Shown here: positions 29,000 through 37,670 of the stretch, in pieces | How the letters are laid out: the number at the start of each line of letters is the position of its first letter | Numbering within the stretch: position 1 is the first letter of the stretch | Origin: Streptomyces sp. NBC_00554 | GTDB taxonomy: Bacteria > Actinomycetota > Actinomycetes > Streptomycetales > Streptomycetaceae | Direction: 5' to 3' | NCBI RefSeq assembly: GCF_041431135.1 | Contig: NZ_CP107799.1 | Coordinates: 992,001-1,056,000, forward strand | DNA length: 64,000 nucleotides | The notes under the pieces: generated by a model | What the model saw: only the letters and a program-made list of their open reading frames with translations | The model's database searches: none | Told to the model about the DNA's origin: nothing | Translations under genes and position numbers: made by a program

Positions 29000-29893
29000 G
29001 TGGCTGCTGTGCACTTCCAACAGCTCCAGTACTTCGTGGCGGTCGCCGAGACCCGGCACTTCACCCGGGCCGCCGACCTGGTCCATGTCGCGCAGCCCTC
29101 GCTCTCCCAGCAGATCAAGGCGCTGGAGCGGGAGTTGGGGGCGGACCTGTTCCTGCGGGCGCGCGGCAACATCACGCTCACGGACGCCGGGGAGGCACTC
29201 CTCCCGCTGGCCCGGCGCATCCTCGCCGACGCGGACACGGCCCGGCAGGAGGTGCAGGAGCTGGCCCAGCTGCGCAGTGGCCGGGTCCGTCTCGGCGCGA
29301 CCCCGAGCCTGTGCACGGGCCTGCTCCCGGACGTGCTGCGCGCCTTCCACGACCGCTATCCGGGCATCCGGCTGCTGATCGAGGAGGGCGGTTCCCACGA
29401 CCTCGTACGGGAGCTCGCCCGCGGCGCCCTCGACCTCGCCCTGGTCGTCCTGCCGCTGCCCACGCCGTCCCCCGCGCTGACCACCGTGGAGGTACTCCGC
29501 GAGGACCTGGTGGTGGTGTCGTCACCGGACGCGTCCGCACCCGGAGGGGGCCGCCGCAACGTCCGGATCTCCGATCTGGAGAGCGAACGCCTGGTGATGT
29601 TCCGGCACGGCTACGACCTGCGCGAACTGACGGTCGCCGCGTGCCGCGCCGAGGGTTTCGAGCCCGACTTCGCCGTCGAGGGCGGCGAGATGGACGCGGT
29701 CCTGGGCTTCGTCCGGGCGGGGCTCGGCGTGGCCGTCGTACCGCGCATGGTCGCCACCCGGTCCGGGCGCGGGCTGCGGGTGACTCCGCTGGCGCGGCCC
29801 GGACTCCATCGGACTATCGCGCTGGCGCACCGCAGCGATGTGGCTCCGCCTCGGGCGGCCAGGGAGCTTCAGCGGATGCTGCTTGAGCGGTGA
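29000..29893 (+). CDS. LysR-family transcriptional regulator of the divergent sdh operon
   Basis: A 297-residue LysR protein: N-terminal winged helix-turn-helix (FQQLQYFVAVAETRHFTRAA, then QPSLSQQIKALEREL, residues ~7-50), linker helix and a two-lobed effector domain (~90-297). The GTG at 29000 or the GTG three codons later could start it. No ribosome site is seen, and the operator ends 2 nt before, so the promoter must lie upstream of or overlap the LysR box. Its location opposite sdhCAB makes it the likely regulator of that operon. The effector is unknown; a dicarboxylate or redox signal is inferred. Confidence 0.9.
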   Translation: MAAVHFQQLQYFVAVAETRHFTRAADLVHVAQPSLSQQIKALERELGADLFLRARGNITLTDAGEALLPLARRILADADTARQEVQELAQLRSGRVRLGATPSLCTGLLPDVLRAFHDRYPGIRLLIEEGGSHDLVRELARGALDLALVVLPLPTPSPALTTVEVLREDLVVVSSPDASAPGGGRRNVRISDLESERLVMFRHGYDLRELTVAACRAEGFEPDFAVEGGEMDAVLGFVRAGLGVAVVPRMVATRSGRGLRVTPLARPGLHRTIALAHRSDVAPPRAARELQRMLLER

Positions 29894-29945
29894 CCCTCCG
29901 CTGGGAGACGTCCCCCTTCAGCGCCTTACTTATCAGCGCCGTGCA

Positions 29946-30011
29946 GGGCTGCGGGTCGTCTGTGGCTGGTCGCGCAGTTCCCCGCGCCCCTTACGGGGCC
30001 CGAACGGGCCC
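29946..30011. repeat. Streptomyces intergenic repeat with bidirectional terminator
   Basis: Between convergent LysR and SDR genes lies a segment containing GGTCGCGCAGTTCCCCGCGC, which I recognise as a motif scattered between genes in many Streptomyces genomes. It ends in two hairpins: GCCCC-TTAC-GGGGC (29986-29999) and GGGCCCG-AA-CGGGCCC (29996-30011), which can act as a two-way terminator. Confidence 0.6.
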
Positions 30012-30014
30012 GGT

Positions 30015-30794
30015 TCACCAGGTGGGGATGAGGCCGCCGTCGATGATGAAGTCGCTGCCCGTGATGTTGCTCGCGCGGTCCCCGGCGAGGAAGAGAACCA
30101 GGTCGGCGATCTCGGAGGGCTTGGAGAAGCGGCCGGTGACGGTCGCTTCGGAGGCCTGGGCGACCACGTCGGCGGCGGTGATCCCGGCGGCGGCCGAGAC
30201 CGACGCCGCCACTCCCCCGCCGCCGAGCCACAACTCGGTCTCCACCGGGCCCGGGCTCACGGTGTTGACCCGGATGCCCTTCGGGCCGACCTCCTTGGAC
30301 AAGGCCTTGGAGAACGCCACCAGGGCGGCCTTGCCCGCGCTGTAGTCGATGACGAGGGGGTCGGGCAGGGTCGCGTTGACCGAGGCGATCGTCACGACCG
30401 AGCCGTGCCCGGCGGCCAGCATCGACGGCAGCGCCGCACGGGTGACCCGCACGGCCGCGAGCAGGTTCAGATCGACGGTGCGCCGCCACTCCTCGTCGGT
30501 CACCGACAGGAAGCCGCCGGTGCGGGCGGGGGCCGTACCCACGTTGTTGACCAGGATGTCGATCCGCCCGCCCGCCGCCTCGACCAGCCGCCCCGCGGCA
30601 GCAGGATCGGCGAGGTCGACCGGCACCCAGGTGACGTGTCCCTTGTCGACCAGCGCGTCGAGAGCCGGGGTCGTGCCGCGGGAGCCGGCGATCACCGTCG
30701 CGCCCGCTTCGACCAGCGCCTCGGTGATCGCGAAACCGATGCCCTTGCTGGCTCCGGTGACGACGGCGGTCCTGCCCTGAAGTTCAGTGCTCAT
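30015..30794 (-). CDS. Short-chain dehydrogenase/reductase (SDR)
   Basis: A 259-residue classical SDR. The cofactor loop is TGASKGIG (~13-20), the structural motif NNVG, the catalytic Ser is in IASVNA, and the Tyr/Lys pair is in YSAGK. The C-terminus FIIDGGLIPTW is typical of tetrameric SDRs. A longer open frame adds 16 codons, but the ATG at 30794 gives the normal family N-terminus (MSTELQGRTAVVTG). NADP is likely, as SRG follows strand 2. The substrate cannot be told. It follows the RmdA-like gene on the same strand but after a terminator-like hairpin, so it is probably separately transcribed. Confidence 0.9.
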   Translation of the reverse strand: MSTELQGRTAVVTGASKGIGFAITEALVEAGATVIAGSRGTTPALDALVDKGHVTWVPVDLADPAAAGRLVEAAGGRIDILVNNVGTAPARTGGFLSVTDEEWRRTVDLNLLAAVRVTRAALPSMLAAGHGSVVTIASVNATLPDPLVIDYSAGKAALVAFSKALSKEVGPKGIRVNTVSPGPVETELWLGGGGVAASVSAAAGITAADVVAQASEATVTGRFSKPSEIADLVLFLAGDRASNITGSDFIIDGGLIPTW

Positions 30795-30924
30795 CCGGTC
30801 CACGGCTCCATCTGAGAGAGGTGCGTTCCACCAGTGAGACACACGAAGGGCCGGGAGCGCGAGGTGTCCCGGCGGCGGGCACCCCGTCCGCCGGCCGGGT
30901 GACGAAGTCCGGCACGGTCCGGCG

Positions 30925-30944
30925 GGCCTCCCTTGCGGGAGGCC
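30925..30944 (-). terminator. Terminator after the c-di-GMP gene
   Basis: GGCCTCCC-TTGC-GGGAGGCC, a perfect 8-bp stem, lies 18-37 nt past the stop of the GGDEF-EAL gene. Confidence 0.65.
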
Positions 30945-30961
30945 GCGCCGCGTGCGAGTGC

Positions 30962-33097
30962 TCAGCCGACCGCGTCCACCAACGCCAGGTCGTGCAGCCG
31001 CTCCGGCGGGCCCGGGCGGGCGTAGTACCAGCCCTGGGCGGTGTCGCAGCCCAGTATCCGCAGCTGCTCGGCCTGCGCGCCGGTCTCCACGCCCTCGACC
31101 GTCACCGCGAGGTTGAGGCTGTGGGCGAGGGTGACGATGCCCTCGACGATCTTCAGGTCGACCGGGTCCGCGGGGAACTGCTGCATGCTCTGGGTGAAGG
31201 ACCGGTCGAGCTTGAGGATGCTGACCGGGAGACGGCGCAGGTTGGCGAGGTTGGAGTAGCCCGTGCCGAAGTCGTCGAGCGCGATGTCGACACCCATCTC
31301 GGCGAGGCGGCGCAGCGGCTTGAGGAGGTCGTCGTCGGCGCCGATCAGCGCGGACTCGGTGACCTCAAGGCACAGCGCGTCCGGGTCGAGCCCGGACCGC
31401 TCCAGGATGTCGACCGTGTCCTGGACGAGGCCCGGGTGGGTCAGCTGGCACGGCGACAGGTTGACGTTGATGCGCAGCGGCCCCGCGTCGGCGTGTCGTT
31501 CCTGCCAGAGGCGGGCCTGACGGACCGACTGCTCCAGGACCCAGCGGCCGAGCGGCACGATCAGTCCGGTGTGCTCGGCGAGCGGGATGAACCGGTCGGG
31601 GCCGAGGACGCCGTGCTGCGGGTGCAGCCAGCGCACCAGCGCCTCGGCGCCGCGCACGCTGCCGTCGCCGAGGTGGACGAGGGGCTGGTACTCGATGAAG
31701 AACTCGCCCCGGTCCAGTGCGGCCGGGAGCGCCGTGGTGAGCCCGTGCCGGGTGATGGCACGCGCGTCGGCCTCGGGGTCGGCGAGCTCGAAGCGGTTGC
31801 CGCCCGCGGACTTGGCCCGGTACATGGTGATGTCCGCGCTGCGCAGCACCTCCGCGGGGCCGCGTTCTCCGGCGGGGCCTTCGACGACGCCGATGCTGCC
31901 GCGCACGGTCAGGTCACGCCCGTCGATGCTGATCGGGGTGACCAGCGCGTTCATGATGCGTCCGGCGAGTTCGTCGACCTCGCGCTCGGTGTCGGTCCCG
32001 GTGGTCAGAGCCACGAACTCGTCGCCGCCGAGGCGGGCGACCATCTCGCCGGGAGCCGTCGCGCAGGACTGCAGTCGGTCGGCGACCTCGACGAGCAGCC
32101 GGTCGCCGGCCGCGTGCCCGAGGCTGTCGTTGATGGTCTTGAAGCCGTCGAGGTCGAGATAGCAGAGCCCGAAGCGCTGCCCCTCGCCCGCGGACAGCGC
32201 CTTCTCCAGGCGCTCGAAGAACAGGGTCCGGTTGGGCAGTCCGGTGAGCGCGTCGTGCGTGGCCTCGTAGCGCAGCCGCAGATTGAGCAGCCGCCGCTCG
32301 GTGGTGTCCTCCATGAGCGCGAGCTGGTACTGCGGCCTGCCGTCCGCGTCACGCAGCAGGGAGACCGTCAGGTTGGTCCACAGGGCGGTGCCGTCGGGAC
32401 GGTAGAAGGCTTTTTCGACGTGGTAGTGCTCGCGCTCGCCGCGTACCAACTCCTCGTACAGCGGCCATACTTGCGGGGCGTCGTCGGGGTGCGTCCACTC
32501 CGTGACCTTGCGGCCGCGCATCGACTGCTCGGAGCCGCCGAACATACGCATCAAGGCTCCGTTGACCTGAAGGATGTTGCCTTCGAGGTCGGCGATGCCG
32601 ATTCCTATGGCCGCGCCCTCGAACACCGCGCGGAAGCGGGCCTCGCTCGCGTGCAGCGCCTCAGCCACCAGACTGCGCGCGCTCATGGCGGCCCGGGAGA
32701 TCGCCTCCTGCTCGGCCAGCGTCCGCTCCCGCAGCGCCTGTGCGAACCCGGCGGCCATGGCGTGCTGCAGCCGCGCCGAGCGGGTCCGCAGCGCCTCCTG
32801 GGGCCCGTCCTCGCCGCAGTAGAGCACCAGATAGGCGTCGACGCAGTCGAGGGTGCGGCTGAGCGCCTCCGGGTCGGTGCAGTGTGCGTCGATGAGCGCG
32901 GCGCCGACCGCCTGTCCCTCGGCGGCCTCGAAGGTCCTCGCGAGCAGCGCGTCGCTCAACCGCCTTGCGAGCGGCATCAGTTGTGCCTCGAACTCCGGCC
33001 TGGTCAGCGACGTGGAGGTGACCGGAAAGACCGCCCGGCTCCAGATCGTCGCGAACCTGCGGAGTCTGTCCTCCGGCCCGTCCGGCTCGGCGGTCAC
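30962..33097 (-). CDS. rmdA: PAS-GGDEF-EAL cyclic-di-GMP enzyme, RmdA-like
   Basis: A 711-residue cytoplasmic signalling protein. An N-terminal helical region (~1-145) precedes a PAS/PAC sensor (~150-275; FEGAAIGIGIADLEGNIL), a GGDEF domain (~285-440; intact RLGGDEF, preceded by DGFKTINDSLGHAAGD) and an EAL domain (~455-700; intact RGAEALVRW, DDFGTGYSN, VEGVET). Both active-site motifs are preserved, so it could make or destroy c-di-GMP. The order, length and position match RmdA (SCO0928) of S. coelicolor, a phosphodiesterase that affects aerial development. GTG starts it, overlapping the methyltransferase stop (GTGA), so the two proteins are made together. Confidence 0.92.
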   Translation of the reverse strand: MTAEPDGPEDRLRRFATIWSRAVFPVTSTSLTRPEFEAQLMPLARRLSDALLARTFEAAEGQAVGAALIDAHCTDPEALSRTLDCVDAYLVLYCGEDGPQEALRTRSARLQHAMAAGFAQALRERTLAEQEAISRAAMSARSLVAEALHASEARFRAVFEGAAIGIGIADLEGNILQVNGALMRMFGGSEQSMRGRKVTEWTHPDDAPQVWPLYEELVRGEREHYHVEKAFYRPDGTALWTNLTVSLLRDADGRPQYQLALMEDTTERRLLNLRLRYEATHDALTGLPNRTLFFERLEKALSAGEGQRFGLCYLDLDGFKTINDSLGHAAGDRLLVEVADRLQSCATAPGEMVARLGGDEFVALTTGTDTEREVDELAGRIMNALVTPISIDGRDLTVRGSIGVVEGPAGERGPAEVLRSADITMYRAKSAGGNRFELADPEADARAITRHGLTTALPAALDRGEFFIEYQPLVHLGDGSVRGAEALVRWLHPQHGVLGPDRFIPLAEHTGLIVPLGRWVLEQSVRQARLWQERHADAGPLRINVNLSPCQLTHPGLVQDTVDILERSGLDPDALCLEVTESALIGADDDLLKPLRRLAEMGVDIALDDFGTGYSNLANLRRLPVSILKLDRSFTQSMQQFPADPVDLKIVEGIVTLAHSLNLAVTVEGVETGAQAEQLRILGCDTAQGWYYARPGPPERLHDLALVDAVG

Positions 33098-33906
33098 GCC
33101 GTGCGCCCCACGCCGGCGAACCCGGAGAAGGAGAACGGATCCTCGTCCTCGCGTGCCGTGTCGGGCCGCCAGTCCGGCATCGGCACCAGTCCCGGTTCCA
33201 CCATGTCGTACCCCTCGAAGAACCGCGCGATGTCCTCGCGCGAGCGCATGATCAGCGGGTTGCGGATGTTCTTGTACACGTCGACCGTGCCCTCGGCCTG
33301 TTCCCGAGGAAGCGGGATTCCCTCGTACGAGGCGTGCGTGACGACGAACAGGCTGCCCGGCGCGAGCGCGTCGCGCAGCTCGGCCACCGCCTCGTACGGG
33401 TCGTCCGCGTCCTCCACGAAGTGAAGTATGGCAACGAGCAGCAGGGCGACCGGCCGGTTCAGGTCGATCAGACGCTGAACCTGGGAACTCGCCAGGATCT
33501 CCCGGGGCTTGAGCAGGTCGGCGGCGAGGACGTCGGCGTCCTCGTTGCCCTCCAGGACGGCCTGGCTGTGCGCGACTGCCACGGGATCGTTGTCGACGTA
33601 CACGACGTGCGCGCCGGGTCTGGACGCCTGGGCGATCTCATGGACGTTGCCGAAGGTCGGGATGCCTGAACCGATGTCGAGGAACTGGGTGATGCCCTCG
33701 TCGGCCGCGAAGCGCACCGCGCGGCGCATGAACGCCCGGTTCGCCTGCATGATCTTGGGAAGTCCCGGCATGAACTCCATGGCCTTGCGGGCCGCTTCCC
33801 TGTCGACCTCGAAGTTGTGCGAACCGCCCAGGTAGTAGTCGTAGATCCGGGACACGCTCGGCACTGAGATGTCAATGCTCCGAGGGGCCCAGGCGGGACG
33901 CTCCAT
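33094..33906 (-). CDS. SAM-dependent methyltransferase (DUF574 / Methyltransf_19)
   Basis: A 270-residue protein of the actinobacterial DUF574 methyltransferase family. Signature motifs: SRIYDYYLGGSHNFEVDREA (~18-37), the SAM-binding FLDIGSGIPT (~76-85), VVYVDNDPVAVAHS and ILHFVEDADDP. Target molecules of this large Streptomyces family are unknown. GGAG lies 6 nt before the ATG. It is the first gene of a two-gene unit with the c-di-GMP enzyme, linked by a GTGA overlap; a role tied to that signal is possible but not shown. Confidence 0.9.
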   Translation of the reverse strand: MERPAWAPRSIDISVPSVSRIYDYYLGGSHNFEVDREAARKAMEFMPGLPKIMQANRAFMRRAVRFAADEGITQFLDIGSGIPTFGNVHEIAQASRPGAHVVYVDNDPVAVAHSQAVLEGNEDADVLAADLLKPREILASSQVQRLIDLNRPVALLLVAILHFVEDADDPYEAVAELRDALAPGSLFVVTHASYEGIPLPREQAEGTVDVYKNIRNPLIMRSREDIARFFEGYDMVEPGLVPMPDWRPDTAREDEDPFSFSGFAGVGRTA

Positions 33907-34319
33907 CTATCTCTCCAAGGCGTAGTCGACGGCGTAGGCGATCCGGTGTTCGAGCTGAGGCTACTGATCGCCCGCCAAAGGAGCGAGCCAAAACGGAAAT
34001 TGACCGTCCGTTCCCGGTCACTGCCTCCGGCAAGTGCCGAATTGGCCCGCTGTGAACGGCCTTGGAACAACGCCGTCCGGTGTAACCGGGAAATCGATCC
34101 GAAGCATTGCAAAAAGTTCCCGGAGGTTACGAAGAGTTGCCGAGGATTCCCCCGCCCGGGTACGCCAAGGGGCCCGCTCCCCCCGTGCGGTGCGGAGGGA
34201 GCGGACCTGGGTCGCGCGCGCTTTTTCGTTCGTCCGGCACTCTGGCCTGTCTGTGTCCACTCCCTTCCGCGTTCCGATGCCGTCCTGGTGAGGCGATCAA
34301 CCCTGGGGAGGTGATCTGT
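33907..34319. other. Gene-free region, 413 bp
   Basis: It holds the promoter side of the methyltransferase-rmdA unit and the 3' flank of the repeat lipoprotein. An 8-bp stem, CCGCTCCC / GGGAGCGG (34174-34181 and 34197-34204), with a 15-nt loop is a possible terminator for the lipoprotein. No coding frame stands out. Confidence 0.55.
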
Positions 34320-35252
34320 CTACTGCTTCGGCGCGCCGACCAGCTTTCCTTCGGGCGAGACGGCGTACCAAGTGCCGCCCACACCCTGGCCGTTGGTGTC
34401 TCCGGGGGCCTCGTCACCGGTGAAGGTGTAGATCGGCCAGCAGTCGAGGGCCATCTGCTTGATGCCGTCGTCCCGGGTGAAGGGCATCAGGCCGTCCGAG
34501 TCGATGTTGAGGCCCTTGATGTCGGCCTCCTCGACCGGCGCGACCGCCGGCCACTTCTCCAGGCAGGCGCCGGTGCAGGCCGAGATCGAGTCGGGCCAGG
34601 CCGTGTCCTTGGTGAAGCGGTAGACCGTCATGCCGTTCTTGTCGACGACGATCTCGCCGAGCTTCGCGTCCTTGCGGGTCGACAGGCCGGGCAGGTCGGC
34701 AAGGGTCGCCTTCTTGCCCGCAGGGGACGATGCGAACCAAGTGCCGCCCACACCCTGGCCGAGGGTGTCACCGGCCTTCGTGTCCTTCGCGTACCGGTAC
34801 ATCGGCCAGCCGCCCACGGTCAGTTGCTTGGTGCCGTCAGGCCGCGTGACCTCGCCGAGAAGCGCCGCGTCCACACCGGTGGCGGCCGTGGCCCCGTCGG
34901 CGGGAACCGGCGGCCAGGCCGTGGCGCAGTCGCCCTCACAGGTCGACTTCGGCGGTTCGGCCGTGTCCTTGTCGAAGCGGTAAAGGGTGAGGCCGCCACT
35001 GTCGGTGATGACCTCGCCGAGCTTCGCGTCCTTCGCAACGGCCAGCGCACCTGCGGACTTCGCCTGGGTCGCGGCCTGGGCACCGACCTCGGCAGGGCTC
35101 GGACTGCTCAGTCCGTAATCGCCCGCGGCCGCGGTGGCGCCCACGTTCTGGCCCACGGTCGAGGTGCCCTGTTCCTGACCGCACGCCGTCGTGAGCGCCA
35201 GCATGGCCGCAGCTGTCGCTACGAGTGAGGCGCTCCGCCAGGAGGTCTTCAT
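34320..35252 (-). CDS. Lipoprotein with four secreted repeats (Lipoprotein_15 type)
   Basis: A 310-residue lipoprotein. The signal peptide ends in the lipobox LTTAC (Cys24), followed by a Ser/Ala-rich tether. The mature part has two alternating repeat types: a LGEVI...LYRFDKD...CEGDCATAWPP form (~75-120 and ~170-220) and a TVGGWPMYRY...GQGVGGTWF form (~135-165 and ~250-290). These are the PF03640 secreted repeats, whose function is unknown, possibly envelope redox or metal-related because of their paired Cys. GGGAG lies 8 nt before the chosen ATG. It stands alone, divergent from the proline-rich gene. S. coelicolor has the same gene next to rmdA as I recall it. Confidence 0.88.
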   Translation of the reverse strand: MKTSWRSASLVATAAAMLALTTACGQEQGTSTVGQNVGATAAAGDYGLSSPSPAEVGAQAATQAKSAGALAVAKDAKLGEVITDSGGLTLYRFDKDTAEPPKSTCEGDCATAWPPVPADGATAATGVDAALLGEVTRPDGTKQLTVGGWPMYRYAKDTKAGDTLGQGVGGTWFASSPAGKKATLADLPGLSTRKDAKLGEIVVDKNGMTVYRFTKDTAWPDSISACTGACLEKWPAVAPVEEADIKGLNIDSDGLMPFTRDDGIKQMALDCWPIYTFTGDEAPGDTNGQGVGGTWYAVSPEGKLVGAPKQ

Positions 35253-35517
35253 TTTGGTAACTCCCGCTGTTGGCAAAGATGTTGCAGCGCTCCACTGCGC
35301 CGCGCATGGCCATAGGTACGGGCGGGAGTGGTGGGAGTGTTCAACTGCTTCGCAAAAATCTTTCCGAACCCTGTGACCCGAGGGCCTCCACGCGGATCGC
35401 ACGCCCGTTCGCCTCCGGGGGTGTTTCCCGCTCAGCCCGTCAAACCACCCGGCCGCGGACATCCTCCGTTCGGGGTAACCCCTGGCCACTCCCGCGTACG
35501 CGGGCGCAACACGACCG

Positions 35518-36105
35518 ATGATCGCCGTCGTGCATGGACCCAAGCGGACCCGATCCGCGCTCGTCATACGGGTATTCGCGCTGCTGACACTGACCTGGAT
35601 CCTCGGCGGGGCCTCGGTCGGCCCGGCGGTCGCCGACGCCTGCGCGTACGCCTCCGTCGGCCCGGACGGCAACGACGCGGTGGCGGTCGCCGGCGACGGC
35701 TACTGCAGCCCGAGCCCGACACCTCCCCCGCCGCAGCCCACCCCGAAGCCGACGCCGACCCCCAAGCCCCCGCCGCCACCCAAACCCACCCTCACACCCA
35801 CGCCAACACCCACACCCGCGCCGGAACCACCACCTCCGCCGCCTCCCCCGCCCCCGCCGGCGCCACGGCCCGTCGCGCCGCCACCCAGGCCGGTGCCCGC
35901 GCCACCGCCGACTCCCACACCCACACCGATGCCGACGCCCACTCCGAGTGCGCGCCCCAAGCCGTCGCCGTCCCCGGTGAGTTATCCGGCGTACCACGCC
36001 CAGGCGCGGCGGCATCCGCCCCGCAGTGGACCGTCCCTGGTCTCGCTCACCCTGCTGATCACCGCGCCCGCGGTGCTCGCCGTCGCGGCGCTGCGCCCGC
36101 GCTGA
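35518..36105 (+). CDS. Proline-rich secreted, membrane-anchored protein
   Basis: A 195-residue protein. The N-terminus has basic residues and a hydrophobic stretch (VIRVFALLTLTWILGGASVG) ending in an AxA-like cleavage site (AVADAC). Two Cys bracket a short VGPDGNDAVAVAGDGY segment. Residues ~63-155 are almost only Pro, Thr, Lys, Ala and Ser (wall-spanning), then a hydrophobic C-terminal helix and a basic tail (LRPR) act as membrane anchor. The start may be ATG 35518 or GTG 35530; neither has a clear ribosome site. The next gene starts 14 nt after its stop. A rigid spacer across the cell wall is inferred. Confidence 0.75.
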   Translation: MIAVVHGPKRTRSALVIRVFALLTLTWILGGASVGPAVADACAYASVGPDGNDAVAVAGDGYCSPSPTPPPPQPTPKPTPTPKPPPPPKPTLTPTPTPTPAPEPPPPPPPPPPPAPRPVAPPPRPVPAPPPTPTPTPMPTPTPSARPKPSPSPVSYPAYHAQARRHPPRSGPSLVSLTLLITAPAVLAVAALRPR

Positions 36106-36119
36106 CTCTGGAGGCATCT

Positions 36120-36884
36120 TTGTCGGAATGGCTTGTTCTCGCCCTCGCGATGGGGGCGGCGTGTGTCGTCGTCCTCATCGTGGCCCTCGTACGTCATCGC
36201 ACGGCCCGCGAGGACGAGGATCCGTCCGAGACCCCGGACGTGATCGAATACATGACGATGATGATCGGCGTGGTCTACGCCATCGTCCTCGGCCTGGCCA
36301 TCGCCGGAGTCTGGGAGGCCCGCGGCGTCGCACAGGACCATGTGCAGACGGAGGCCCAGGCCCTGCACGAGATCTCGGAGCGGGTTCGCGTCTACCCGCC
36401 CGACGTGCAGGACCGGATCCGCGGCGACATCGACTCGTACGTCGGCTACGTCGTCACCACCGAGTGGAAGACCATGTCGGACCAGGGCCGGGTGACCGTC
36501 AAGGGCGGCCGGCTCTTCGAGCGCATCCGCGGGGACGTCACCGACTACGAGCCGAAGACGGACTTCGAGGCCCAGGCGTACCAGCCCCTCGTCGACCAGG
36601 TCACCGTGGCCGCCGCCGCGCGGAGCTCCCGCGCCGACTCGACCGGGGCGACCATGCCGGGCGTGGTGTGGTTCGGTCTGATCAGCGGGGGCGTGGTCAC
36701 CGTGGGGATGGTCTTCGCGCTGCAGATCCGGCGCACCACGCGTGAGCTGATCCTCGCCGGGCTCTTCTCCTCGCTGATCGCCTTCCTGCTCTTCCTGATC
36801 TGGGACTTCGACGCGCCCTACAGCAGGGGGATCACGGCCTCGGCGGAACCGTTCACGGCGCTGTTCCCGAACCTTCCCGGTTGA
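36120..36884 (+). CDS. DUF4239-type integral membrane protein
   Basis: A 254-residue protein with two N-terminal helices (WLVLALAMGAACVVVLIVAL; MMIGVVYAIVLGLAIAGVWE), a soluble domain (~75-185) with VWEARGVAQDHVQTEAQALH and VYPPDVQDRI, and two C-terminal helices ending IAFLLFLIWDFDAPYSRGI. This is the bestrophin-like DUF4239 family of unknown function. TTG is the start: GGAGG lies 5 nt before it. It is coupled to the proline-rich gene upstream, and a strong hairpin follows, so these two genes form a unit. Confidence 0.85.
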   Translation: MSEWLVLALAMGAACVVVLIVALVRHRTAREDEDPSETPDVIEYMTMMIGVVYAIVLGLAIAGVWEARGVAQDHVQTEAQALHEISERVRVYPPDVQDRIRGDIDSYVGYVVTTEWKTMSDQGRVTVKGGRLFERIRGDVTDYEPKTDFEAQAYQPLVDQVTVAAAARSSRADSTGATMPGVVWFGLISGGVVTVGMVFALQIRRTTRELILAGLFSSLIAFLLFLIWDFDAPYSRGITASAEPFTALFPNLPG

Positions 36885-36923
36885 CGGACCCTCAACAGGC
36901 GCTCCGGGTCAGTGCTCCCCGGC

Positions 36924-36957
36924 CGGGGGACGGATGCCACGCCGCGTCCGTCCCCCG
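36924..36957 (+). terminator. Terminator after the DUF4239 gene
   Basis: A perfect 11-bp stem, CGGGGGACGGA / TCCGTCCCCCG, with a 12-nt loop lies 40 nt past the stop. Confidence 0.75.
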
Positions 36958-37122
36958 ACTGCACGCACTCCGTCCCCTGTGCGGCCCACACGGTTGCCCC
37001 ATTCGCGCGACTGCGATCGCGCCCACGCTCACCCTTTCCTAGCGTTTCGATCATCGAGGTGCATTTCTGGCGCAAGCGGAAAAGGTCCGCAGCAAGGCTC
37101 CTCGGGGACCTGGAGGCTCACC

Positions 37123-37656
37123 ATGCGCGCGATACGCGTCGCTTCGGCCGCTCTGCTGGGCGTGACTGCCCTGACCTTCGCCGCACCCGCCGCCTTCGCC
37201 GGCGACGAGAACAACAACATCACCCCGTTCGGCTTCAGCGTGCAGCCGTCGACCATCGCCGCCGGCGGCCAGGTCTCACTGCTGCTCAAGAGAGACGGGG
37301 GCTGCCAGGGACGCGCCACGGTCACCTCGGGCGTCTTCGACACCGTCAACATCCCCAAGGGTCAGTCCTCGGCCACGGCGATGGTCGACTGGGACGCCAA
37401 ACCGGGCGCCGTGTACGAGGTCACCTTCACGTGTGACGGCGTGAGCGGTCACACGGATCTCACCATCGCCACCGGCCGGACCCCCAACCAGACGGACTAC
37501 CCCGTCCCCGTACAGCGGGGCGTCAGGGCCGGTGTCGGCGGCACCGTCGGCGGCTTCGACCTCAAGGAGATCGGTCTGGGGGCCGCGCTCATCGCGGGCT
37601 CCATCGGCGCGGCATGGCACATGTCGCGCCGCCGTGGCGCGACCGACGACTCCTGA
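37123..37656 (+). CDS. Small secreted protein with C-terminal membrane anchor (paralogue A)
   Basis: A 177-residue protein. The signal peptide runs to AAFA-GD (~28). The core (~32-115) is a beta-type domain with two Cys (GGCQGR, TFTCDGV) and the frame PSTIAAGGQVSL...GAVYEVTFTC. A Gly-rich linker (VRAGVGGTVGGFD) precedes a hydrophobic helix (IGLGAALIAGSIGAAWHM) and the tail SRRRGATDDS. No LPXTG or LAXTG motif is seen. GGAGG lies 6 nt before the ATG. It is a clear paralogue of the convergent protein ending at 37759, from which it is separated only by a long hairpin. It lies one gene from a class F sortase. Confidence 0.85.
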   Translation: MRAIRVASAALLGVTALTFAAPAAFAGDENNNITPFGFSVQPSTIAAGGQVSLLLKRDGGCQGRATVTSGVFDTVNIPKGQSSATAMVDWDAKPGAVYEVTFTCDGVSGHTDLTIATGRTPNQTDYPVPVQRGVRAGVGGTVGGFDLKEIGLGAALIAGSIGAAWHMSRRRGATDDS

Positions 37657-37670
37657 CGGCACGGCACCGC

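Noticed and set aside
30821..33424. 867-codon open frame opposite the GGDEF-EAL gene
   Set aside because: It is antisense to a gene with complete PAS, GGDEF and EAL motifs; there are no recognisable domains.
35700..35990. Proline-codon repeats as a sign of a broken gene
   Set aside because: The frame stays open through signal, repeat and C-terminal anchor, so the repeat is a real wall-spanning segment.
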